Positions 14,668-21,065 of a DNA stretch of 25,773 bases are shown piece after piece. The notes under the pieces were generated by a model, which did not search any database, was not told the DNA's origin, and was given only the letters and a program-made list of their open reading frames with translations. The stretch comes from an uncultured Collinsella sp. GTDB taxonomy: Bacteria; Actinomycetota; Coriobacteriia; Coriobacteriales; Coriobacteriaceae. The position numbers and the translations under genes were made by a program. The stretch spans positions 1-25,773 of the forward strand of contig CAJJZO010000003.1 of assembly GCA_905197585.1 (NCBI GenBank), written 5' to 3'. How positions within the stretch are numbered: the first letter of the stretch is position 1; every line of letters starts with the position of its first letter.

Positions 14668-15150
14668 TTACGAGAAGAGCTTGCTCGTGTCCTCAACAGG
14701 CGTGCTCGGAACGCGCCTGATCTCCAACTCCACCCCCAATTCCTGCAGCTCTTTAAACGCAGCGACATCCTCGTCGTTAACTGCGACGGAGGTGGCGACT
14801 TGGCGCTTTCCTTCCGACATGTGCATGTTGCCGATGTTTACCTTCTTTATAGGCACACCGCCCTTGACGAGCGTAAGCACGTCTTCCGGTGTTTCGGCCA
14901 CGATGAAGATCTTCTGGCGCGGGCTCGCCTTGCCAATGACGTCGATGGTCTTCTGCAGAGAGAAGAAACGCGTAGCGACGCCGGCGGGAGCGGCCATCTT
15001 CATGAGGTTCTGGCGCATGGTGTTGGTCGCCACGTCGTCGTTGGCGACGAGGATGAGGTTGGAGCCCAGAGTGGAGTTCCACTGGGTGGCAACCTGACCA
15101 TGAACCAGTCGGTTATCGATGCGGGTAAGAAGAATGTTGGGTTCTGCCAT
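14668..15150 (-). CDS. PTS mannose/fructose/sorbose-family EIIB component
   Basis: The 160-residue cytoplasmic subunit passes phosphate from EIIA to the incoming sugar. The opening ILLTRIDNRLVHGQV has the phosphorylatable His17 in RLVHGQ, followed by the KGGVPIKKVNIGNMHM segment near the active site. It is the functional counterpart of the His-less copy at 4061-4543. GAAAGGAAG precedes the ATG. It lies within the operon between the YajC-like gene and EIIC. Confidence 0.95.
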   Translation of the reverse strand: MAEPNILLTRIDNRLVHGQVATQWNSTLGSNLILVANDDVATNTMRQNLMKMAAPAGVATRFFSLQKTIDVIGKASPRQKIFIVAETPEDVLTLVKGGVPIKKVNIGNMHMSEGKRQVATSVAVNDEDVAAFKELQELGVELEIRRVPSTPVEDTSKLFS

Positions 15151-15186
15151 GTTGATCAGCTTCCTTTCGTTATTTGCTGACGACAG

Positions 15187-15468
15187 TTACTTGATTTCCT
15201 GAATCGCGTAACGCGAAACATCTACGACGGCTCCGGATCGGACTTTGATCTGGACCTTCTCGCCTTCGATGCCTTTGACGGTTCCGTAGATACCGCCGGC
15301 GAAAAGAACCTCCTGACCCGGCTTGAGCTCGGTGTGCAGCTCCTTGAAGTACTTTTGCTTCTTCTTCATGTTGATTTGCGACCAGATGGTGTAAATCAAG
15401 CCCATGATGGCAAGCAGGCCTAAAAGGGCGACCGAGGAGCTCAGGACGTTGGCTCCGAAATCGGCCAT
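15187..15468 (-). CDS. YajC-like subunit inside the PTS operon
   Basis: The 93-residue protein has one N-terminal membrane helix (about 12-30), a basic stretch (MKKKQKYFKELHTELK) and the YajC core LKPGQEVLFAGGIYGTVKGI, ending in a small beta-domain. In the Sec system YajC assists SecDF, but YajC-like genes are also found within some amino-sugar PTS operons of Firmicutes. Here its ATG shares one base with the EIIA stop (TAATG), so it is translationally coupled to the PTS genes, implying a role with this transporter rather than general secretion (inference). No secD or secF gene is nearby. Confidence 0.88.
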   Translation of the reverse strand: MADFGANVLSSSVALLGLLAIMGLIYTIWSQINMKKKQKYFKELHTELKPGQEVLFAGGIYGTVKGIEGEKVQIKVRSGAVVDVSRYAIQEIK

Positions 15469-15911
15469 TAGATGCCATCCTCGTCGCCGAAGATATCCTC
15501 TTCCTCGGAGTCGGCAACGGATGCGACCGTCTGGGCGGTGATGCCCGTCTGGCCAACGGTCACGGCCTGCTCGCCAAGCTCGGCGAGCGTGGCATTGCCG
15601 CGGAGGAACAGAAGCTCAATAACCATGGGAAGGTTGGTGCCAGTCAGAACCTCGACGTTGTCGACATCCTGGGCAATCATCATCGACTGGTTGAACGGGG
15701 TGCCGCCAAGCAGGTCGGTAAAGACGAGCACGCCATCGCACTCCTCGCGCATGGCGGTAATAGCGGCGCGGAGATCCTCACCGTAGGAAGCAGCCTGGTC
15801 GCCCTCAAAAGGAACGACGGTAAAAGCAGGCTGGTCGCCGGCAACCATAGCGATAGCGCTTGCAAGGCCGGGTGCGAACTGTCCATGACCGGTAAGAATA
15901 AAGCCAACCAT
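15468..15911 (-). CDS. PTS mannose/fructose/sorbose-family EIIA component
   Basis: The 147-residue EIIA of the mannose family takes phosphate from HPr. The N-terminus MVGFILTGHGQFAPGL carries the phosphorylated His9. TDLLGGTPFNQS (65-76) is the second conserved loop and VLTGTNLPM (88-96) the third. The C-terminus is acidic (EEEDIFGDEDG). It is the first gene of the PTS operon. GGAAGGG lies nine bases before the ATG, and a 5' untranslated region of well over 100 nt with candidate operators precedes it. Confidence 0.95.
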   Translation of the reverse strand: MVGFILTGHGQFAPGLASAIAMVAGDQPAFTVVPFEGDQAASYGEDLRAAITAMREECDGVLVFTDLLGGTPFNQSMMIAQDVDNVEVLTGTNLPMVIELLFLRGNATLAELGEQAVTVGQTGITAQTVASVADSEEEDIFGDEDGI

Positions 15912-16011
15912 TCAAATTTCCCTTCCGAAGGTGTGTACAATCTGAGTCCGATGATTTTCGGAAGCCAGCGGGCGCTCGCCCTTAAAGCTTCTTAGAAAGC
16001 GTTCTTTGAAG

Positions 16012-16041
16012 ACCAGTGGTTTCTAAACTGGTAGTAACCAC
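16012..16041 (-). promoter_or_regulatory. GntR-type operators upstream of the PTS operon
   Basis: CTGGTAGTAACCAC (16028-16041) repeats 13 of 14 bases of the agaS-upstream site. An overlapping ACCAGT-N9-ACTGGT inverted repeat spans 16012-16032. On the minus strand a TATAGT (16058-16063) may be the -10, which would put the operators just downstream of the start site and fit repression. The -35 is poor. Confidence 0.65.
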
Positions 16042-16307
16042 GTGACGTGTTGTTGTCACTATATCACCCCAGAAGAGGTCGCTTTCGTTGATTCATACGG
16101 TAAAACGTTTTTGCACCGCTCACGGTGATAAATCGACCGTTTACCGGTCGTTAACACTTCTACCTGCGGTTTTGAAACCGTTTCGAAATGTTTTGGCAAA
16201 AGATCGGATCTTTTCCTGTGTCTAAACAACGCAGGGCGGCTAAAAATAGCGTGAAGAAAAATTGCAGGTCATTGTGAAGATATGTGAATTGGTCTTTTTG
16301 ACTTAAT

Positions 16308-16324
16308 ACCAGTTAGAACCAGTT
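16308..16324. promoter_or_regulatory. third, weaker GntR-like site
   Basis: ACCAGTTAGAACCAGTT contains two direct ACCAGTT copies. Its complement matches 10 of 14 bases of CTGGTAGTAACCAG. It could be an auxiliary operator about 280 bp from the main one. Confidence 0.35.
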
Positions 16325-16574
16325 TTGAGATTATCGGTGAACGGTAGTTTTCGACCGTTCACCGGTTACTTGCAATCGTTTGCAGTTGTTTTCCCAGATG
16401 AATTAGGGAAGCGCGATGGAACGCTTGCGCGATCACGGGAAGTTTTTGGCATTTGTCCTCATCCCCCGAACGCCAAACTCCGGCATCCAAAATGAGCTAA
16501 TAGCTCACGCTAATCGTTTTCAATCATTACTTACTCATTATTAGTAATTATTTATCGTTTATCGTTAATTTTGA

Positions 16575-16590
16575 TATGATACAAGTATCA
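16575..16590 (+). promoter_or_regulatory. DUF2975-gene promoter with palindromic operator
   Basis: TATGAT (16575-16580) is a good -10. The perfect inverted repeat TGATAC-AA-GTATCA (16577-16590) overlaps it, the place where the downstream XRE regulator could bind to repress its own operon. Confidence 0.5.
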
Positions 16591-16614
16591 TCCAAAACGC
16601 CGATTGGAGGGGTT

Positions 16615-17253
16615 ATGGTCCACCGAAACGCATCTATATCGAATGAAACCATCAGCCGCGAACAGACGATAGCCAAACTGAGGAAGCCCGCTCGCATCTG
16701 CAAATGGGCCACAATCTGCATTACCACAGCGCTCGCTCTGGGACTCCTCGCAGTCATTGCGATTGACCTTCTACTTATATTGCCCGGCCTCTCCCAAGGG
16801 TCGTGCCTCCAATCCGTAGAACTTCAAGCCGGCGAAGGGCCGTGCCTGGCTATTGTCGGTACCGATGCGCAGGCCCCACTTATGCTCGTCGCACACGATG
16901 GTCACACTGCCATAGGAAGCCTCTTGATGACATGTCTCGCGCTTACCATCGCGATAAGCGTGCGCAGGCTTTTCTTCAACATTGAAAAGGAAGGCAGACC
17001 CTTTGACCTTGAATGCAACCAGACGCTTCGTCGAGTAGGACATTTATTCCTTATCGGCGGCGTTGCCGTGAGGCTTCTTGGTGCCGTAATCACGGGATTG
17101 ATACTCTCAGGATTTGGCGGCAGCTTTACGGATGCGTTCGTCGGCCAATTATTCGAGCCCTCCATGCTCTTTGCAGGCCTGATTATTTGCCTGATTGCCA
17201 GTATCTTCCGCTACGGGTATATCCTGCAAAAACAAGATGACGAGTTGCTCTAG
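16615..17253 (+). CDS. DUF2975-type membrane protein
   Basis: The 212-residue protein has four predicted membrane helices (near 30-58, about 98-115, 152-176 and 187-207). The conserved part REGRPFDLECNQTLRRVGHLFLIGG-like layout (short pieces: RPFDLECNQTLRRVG) is the DUF2975 hallmark. Such genes are nearly always followed by a small XRE regulator, as here nine bases downstream. Physiological function is unknown. The ATG at 16615 is preferred over one 13 codons upstream because GGAGG lies four bases before it and the earlier ATG overlaps the promoter. An extracytoplasmic loop of about 40 residues contains two cysteines. Confidence 0.85.
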   Translation: MVHRNASISNETISREQTIAKLRKPARICKWATICITTALALGLLAVIAIDLLLILPGLSQGSCLQSVELQAGEGPCLAIVGTDAQAPLMLVAHDGHTAIGSLLMTCLALTIAISVRRLFFNIEKEGRPFDLECNQTLRRVGHLFLIGGVAVRLLGAVITGLILSGFGGSFTDAFVGQLFEPSMLFAGLIICLIASIFRYGYILQKQDDELL

Positions 17254-17262
17254 GGGGAATCC

Positions 17263-17502
17263 ATGATTATTCTGCGGCTTGACCGCATGCTCGCCGAACG
17301 CAAGATCTCATCCAAAGAGCTTGCGGAACGCGTGGGCATCTCCCAGGTCAATATGTCACGCATTAAGACGGGCAAGGTTTCTGCCATACGTTTTTCAACT
17401 CTTGACGCGATATGTCGGGCACTCGACTGCCAACCGGGCGATGTACTGGAATATATATCCGACGATGAAGCCGATAGCCTTTTTGGACTTAAAGATGAAT
17501 AG
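17263..17502 (+). CDS. XRE/Cro-C1-family regulator (YozG-like)
   Basis: The 79-residue protein consists of one helix-turn-helix domain: LDRMLAERKISSKELAERVG, then ISQVNMSRIKTGKVSAIRFS as the recognition region, and LDAICRALDCQPGDVLEYI, typical of the small partner of DUF2975 proteins. AGGGGGA precedes the ATG. It is probably co-transcribed with the membrane protein gene and likely controls this pair through the palindrome at 16577-16590 (inference). Confidence 0.93.
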   Translation: MIILRLDRMLAERKISSKELAERVGISQVNMSRIKTGKVSAIRFSTLDAICRALDCQPGDVLEYISDDEADSLFGLKDE

Positions 17503-17537
17503 CCATAATTAAGCCGCCAATCACGCCCTCAACGCAA

Positions 17538-17574
17538 AAAGTCCGCCAGAACGACTTCCGTACTGGCGGACTTT
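17538..17574. terminator. bidirectional terminator between convergent genes
   Basis: GTCCGCCAG (17541-17549) pairs with CTGGCGGAC (17563-17571), with A-tract on the left and T-tract on the right. It serves the XRE gene on the plus strand and the SurA-like gene on the minus strand. Confidence 0.88.
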
Positions 17575-17616
17575 CTGCTGTCTATCGGCTAGATGCTCGA
17601 TGAGCCGTGCGACTCT

Positions 17617-18699
17617 TTACGCAAACAGGCCGTAGATGCTGATGTTGGCCTTGGCATAGAGGCCGTTAGCATACTCGGTCCACTTGGAGCTGGCGCTCGA
17701 AGCCTGCGAGGAATACTGCTGGTAGGCGGTGTAATAGGCGGTCATGGCCTGCTTATAGGTAGCGCTATCGGCCGTAAAGGCATCGTCAGCGAAGGCCTTA
17801 GCGTAGGTGCTATCGGCGTCCTTCCAGGTGCCCTTTTCGCTATCCCACTCGTCGCCTGCAAGTTTGATGATGTAATCGGCGTAGTCCTTGCTCGCGGTCT
17901 CCTCGTTGCCGTCAGCAGGCTCGGTCGGGGCGGTCGGCATGCTTGCGGAGCTGTCGCCGACCTTCTTCTTGTAGAGCTTCTGCAGCGTCGCGGACTGACG
18001 GACGATCTGCTTGGCCTGATCCTTGGACACACCATACTGCGTAGCCATGGTCTTGTAGTCGGAGGTTCCGATGGAATCCTCGGCGTACTTCTTCATCTCC
18101 TTGGAAGAGACGGTGATGCCCTCGTCCTCGGCAGCATCGAGCAGAATCTTGTTGCGCACGTAGGACAGGATGACATCGGCAGAGGGAGCGGTGTAGTTGC
18201 CATCGCCATCCTTGACGGTGTCGAGGCTGTACTGGCTCTCGATGGCCTCGCGCGCGGTGATGTCGCTCTTCTTGCCGTTGTAGCTGTAGCTTGCCACGGT
18301 CGAATCGAGCTGGTCCTCGGTGAGGGTCGCCGAGCCGACGCCCTTGCCGCCAAAACCACCGTTACCGATAAAGAAGCCGACCACAGCAGCGATCACAACT
18401 GCAACCACGAAGGCGGCAATCATCGTCTTCTTGTGCTTGGATGCGCGGTCGTCCACGTCGGAGTCGTCCTCGTCCTGCTCCTCGGGCATGAGGTTCTCGT
18501 CAGCGGCATCCGCGGCAATCTGAGCCTCCAGGCGGGCGTCCTCCTCCTCGGCCGTCGTACCGGCGGCAATATGTTCGGCAGACGTACCGGCGACCAGGTC
18601 GATCTTCTCGTCCTCGTCACCGTCGGGGCCTTCGCCGCGCTCGATGATCTGGATGCCGTCGATCTCGTCCTTCTCGTCCTTCTTTTGAATCAGACCCAT
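17617..18699 (-). CDS. membrane-anchored SurA-N-like protein (putative foldase/chaperone)
   Basis: This 360-residue type II membrane protein has a long acidic cytoplasmic N-terminus (1-88, many Asp/Glu), a single helix (about 92-111), then a Gly-rich stalk. Its helical extracellular part has SurA N-domain character (AREAIESQYSLDTV, ADVILSYVRNKILLDAAEDEGITVSSKEMKKYAED). No peptidyl-prolyl isomerase (rotamase) domain follows. Instead there is a helical region ending in a Gln/Ser/Tyr-rich segment (AYQQYSSQASSASS). A role in folding exported proteins is an inference from the SurA-like part. AAGGAG precedes the ATG. Confidence 0.75.
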   Translation of the reverse strand: MGLIQKKDEKDEIDGIQIIERGEGPDGDEDEKIDLVAGTSAEHIAAGTTAEEEDARLEAQIAADAADENLMPEEQDEDDSDVDDRASKHKKTMIAAFVVAVVIAAVVGFFIGNGGFGGKGVGSATLTEDQLDSTVASYSYNGKKSDITAREAIESQYSLDTVKDGDGNYTAPSADVILSYVRNKILLDAAEDEGITVSSKEMKKYAEDSIGTSDYKTMATQYGVSKDQAKQIVRQSATLQKLYKKKVGDSSASMPTAPTEPADGNEETASKDYADYIIKLAGDEWDSEKGTWKDADSTYAKAFADDAFTADSATYKQAMTAYYTAYQQYSSQASSASSKWTEYANGLYAKANISIYGLFA

Positions 18700-18738
18700 A
18701 TCAGTTACTCCTTGTTAGGAAACATAGTCCGCAATAGA

Positions 18739-18766
18739 ATACGCCCGACAGAGCGCCGGGCGTATT
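18739..18766 (-). terminator. hairpin downstream of isocitrate dehydrogenase
   Basis: AATACGCCCG and CGGGCGTATT form a stem with a short loop, about 60 nt after the stop at 18826. There is little U-tract, so it may be a weak terminator or stabilising stem. Confidence 0.5.
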
Positions 18767-18825
18767 GATTCTCAGGTTATACGCAAACACTTAAGTACTA
18801 TTTAGGCGTTTGCAGCCTGTATGTC

Positions 18826-19911
18826 TTAGGCCAGGTGCTCAATAACGGCATCGGCGAAGGCCTGCGTACCCACCGCGCCCTCGACAGAACCGGTCTGGGC
18901 ACGACGTACGTCGCCGGTAACCTGCTCACCCTCGTCGAGCGTGGCAGAAACGTCGGCGCGAATGCGATTGGCCGCGTCGTTCTCGCCCAGGTGATCGAGC
19001 ATCATCGCAGCAGAGAGGATCTCGGCCGTAGGGTTGGCGATATCCTGGCCAGCGATATCGGGCGCGGAGCCGTGCGTTGCCTCGAAAATGGCGCAGTCGG
19101 CACCGATGTTGGAGCCGGGGGCCATGCCCAAACCACCCACGAGGCCGGCGCACAGGTCGCTCACGATGTCGCCGTACAGGTTGGGCAGCACCAGGACATC
19201 GAAGTCATTGGGGTTCTGAACCAGACCCATGCAGGTAGCGTCGACGATCTTGTCGTTGAACTCGATATCGGGATAGTTAGCGGCCACCTCGCGCGCCACG
19301 CGCAGGAACAGGCCGTCGGTCGCCTTCATGATGTTGGCCTTATGCACGGCCGTCACCTTTTTGCGGCCGCAGCGGCGGGCGTAATCAAAGGCGTACTCCA
19401 CAATACGGCGGCTCTTGGCGATGGAGATGGGCTTGATTGAGATCGCGGAATCCGCGGCGAAGGTCTTCTGGCCCGAGCGCTCGACGAGCTGCGAGAGCTC
19501 CTCGACCTCGGCAGCGCCCTCATCGAACTCGATGCCGGCGTAGAGGTCCTCGGTGTTCTCGCGCACGATGACCAGGTCGACGTCGCGGAAGCGCGAGCCG
19601 TCGCCCGGCTGCGACAGGCAGGGTCGCACGCAGGCGTACAGGTCAAAATGCTTGCGCAGGGCGACGTTAACGCTGCGGAAACCCGTACCGACCGGCGTGG
19701 TGATGGGGCCCTTGATAGCAACCTTGGTCTCGGCGACCGCGTCGAGCACGTGCTGAGGCAGTGGCGCGCCAAACTCGTCCATGACGCCGGCACCGGCCTC
19801 CTGGACGTTCCAGTTGATCTGGACACCGGTGGCCTCGACCACGCGGCGCATGGCCTGCGTAATCTCGGGACCGATACCGTCACCGGGAATCAGGACTACA
19901 TCGTGCGCCAT
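18826..19911 (-). CDS. icd: isocitrate/isopropylmalate dehydrogenase family protein, probably NAD-dependent isocitrate dehydrogenase
   Basis: The 361-residue enzyme is of the beta-decarboxylating dehydrogenase family. It starts VVLIPGDGIGPEI (5-17). The substrate loop TPVGTGFRSVNVALRK (72-87) has the Ser/Asn pattern of isocitrate dehydrogenases. IVRENTEDLYAG follows, then the catalytic Tyr/Lys/Asp residues around HKANIMKATDG, and the NAD-site region EATHGSAPDIAGQDIANPTAEILSAAMML. The short length resembles NAD-type rather than the longer NADP-type enzyme. It is last in a four-gene operon, six nt after the HEAT-repeat gene. Homoisocitrate or isopropylmalate dehydrogenase are less likely. Confidence 0.87.
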   Translation of the reverse strand: MAHDVVLIPGDGIGPEITQAMRRVVEATGVQINWNVQEAGAGVMDEFGAPLPQHVLDAVAETKVAIKGPITTPVGTGFRSVNVALRKHFDLYACVRPCLSQPGDGSRFRDVDLVIVRENTEDLYAGIEFDEGAAEVEELSQLVERSGQKTFAADSAISIKPISIAKSRRIVEYAFDYARRCGRKKVTAVHKANIMKATDGLFLRVAREVAANYPDIEFNDKIVDATCMGLVQNPNDFDVLVLPNLYGDIVSDLCAGLVGGLGMAPGSNIGADCAIFEATHGSAPDIAGQDIANPTAEILSAAMMLDHLGENDAANRIRADVSATLDEGEQVTGDVRRAQTGSVEGAVGTQAFADAVIEHLA

Positions 19912-19917
19912 AATCTG

Positions 19918-20616
19918 TTACTCCTCGTCTTCGGCGTCGTCAGATTTTTTAACGCTAGCACGCTTCTTCTTTTTGGAAAGATCCAGGCCAAAACGTTTAA
20001 CAAGCATTTCGCAAATCTCGCTCGAACGGGCCTTGAGATAGCTGCCCTTGCCGTTCTCGGCGTCGAACTTAAGGCGCAGCGCGAGCTTATCGGCGACCTC
20101 GGCGTCAATCTCGCCCTGGCCAAACTCGTACAGGCAGCCGAGCATGTCGCGATACTCGAGGTCGCCGTGGTAGCACTGGATGGCCTCGTCCAGGATGGGC
20201 CAAGCCTCGCGCGAACGCTCGACGCTCGTGGCGCCCCACACGCACAGCAGGCGGAAGGCGGAATAGCGCAGCGTGGAGGAAATCTCGTCGAACAGCGCGG
20301 TCTCGGCGCCCTCAAAGGCATCGCCCAGCTGCTCGGGGCAGGTGGTGGCGAGCGCCGCCAGGGCATCGAGAGCCTCCCAGCGGGTCTGAGCCTCGGGGCG
20401 ATCGAGCGCCTCAATCAGCGCGGGCACGCAGGGCACGACGCGCTGCGGATCGCGCTCGGCAAGCAGGTGCAGCACGCGGGCGGCAAACTGACGGATGCGG
20501 CGCGTGGGGCAGCCGAGCTCCTTGACCAGACGGTCGACGGCGTTCTCGTTCTCCTCTGCCAGCTGAAGCTGTGCCAGCTCCTCGTCGGTGAGCTGTTCTT
20601 CCTTGTTTTCTGCCAT
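19918..20616 (-). CDS. HEAT-repeat protein of unknown function
   Basis: The 232-residue, all-helical protein has an acidic N-terminus (1-24). Two or three HEAT-like repeats follow, with the recurring RxxAxxxLxxLAxxxP pattern at about 41-56, 68-92 and 110-135. It ends in a Lys-rich stretch (SKKKKRASVKK) and an acidic tail. HEAT repeats are protein-binding scaffolds, and no enzymatic motif is seen. It sits between the isocitrate dehydrogenase gene (6 nt) and a small membrane protein gene (15 nt), so a role in this operon's metabolic complex is possible but unproven. Confidence 0.8.
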   Translation of the reverse strand: MAENKEEQLTDEELAQLQLAEENENAVDRLVKELGCPTRRIRQFAARVLHLLAERDPQRVVPCVPALIEALDRPEAQTRWEALDALAALATTCPEQLGDAFEGAETALFDEISSTLRYSAFRLLCVWGATSVERSREAWPILDEAIQCYHGDLEYRDMLGCLYEFGQGEIDAEVADKLALRLKFDAENGKGSYLKARSSEICEMLVKRFGLDLSKKKKRASVKKSDDAEDEE

Positions 20617-20631
20617 AGTTACCTCTTCTTA

Positions 20632-21060
20632 CTATTTCTTAGCGTGCTTGCCGGCACCCTTGCTGTCATCGGTGACCGAGATGAGCTGTCGGTCGGCCGC
20701 GCCATTGCGGCGTGCGCGGCGCCGCTCCTCGGCATCGCCCGCGTCGGCGGCGGCGCGGTAAGCCTTGTTGACGTTAAAGACCTCGTCGTGCTTGCGCCAC
20801 GGACCCACGGACTCGCCAAAGCTCATCTTAAGGCCGGCGATAAAGCCGCCGAGCCAGCCGATCGGCGCAAACTGCACCAGCGGGAACAGCGAGAACACCC
20901 AGGTCAGCAGGACGACTGCCGCCGCTCCTGCAAAGTTGGCAATCCAGTAGTCGCGCTTGGTGATGACGCGCTTTTCGCACGCCCACTGGCCGCACAAAAA
21001 GCCGATGTAGATCGCAAAGAGAAAGAGCACCAGCGCAAGCACCACGAACGTCCAGCTCAT
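20632..21060 (-). CDS. small two-helix membrane protein, unknown
   Basis: The 142-residue protein has an N-terminal helix (about 2-24), a short basic loop and a second hydrophobic segment (about 37-73, possibly two helices). A charged cytoplasmic tail (RRRARRN, SDD, GKHAKK) follows. GGGGAG, which includes the end of the upstream gene, precedes the ATG at 21060 by eight bases; a longer frame starting at 21096 overlaps that gene and is not used. The stop-to-start gap to the dehydrogenase gene is five nt. No family is recognised. Confidence 0.75.
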   Translation of the reverse strand: MSWTFVVLALVLFLFAIYIGFLCGQWACEKRVITKRDYWIANFAGAAAVVLLTWVFSLFPLVQFAPIGWLGGFIAGLKMSFGESVGPWRKHDEVFNVNKAYRAAADAGDAEERRRARRNGAADRQLISVTDDSKGAGKHAKK

Positions 21061-21065
21061 GGGCG

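Larger units (their letters stand above)
15912..16614. other. 0.7-kb non-coding regulatory region between the PTS operon and the DUF2975 gene
   Basis: No plausible gene is visible. It holds the PTS operators (16012-16041), a third operator-like site (16308-16324), and several palindromes: CGGTTTTGAAACCG (16167-16180), an overlapping LacI-like GAAACCGTTTC (16174-16184), an 11-bp perfect inverted repeat CGGTGAACGGT/ACCGTTCACCG (16335-16364), and TGAGCTAATAGCTCA (16493-16507). TCGACCGTTYACCGGT occurs twice (16134 and 16351, 15 of 16 identical). The last 80 nt are very AT-rich. It is probably bidirectional control of two divergent operons. Confidence 0.7.
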
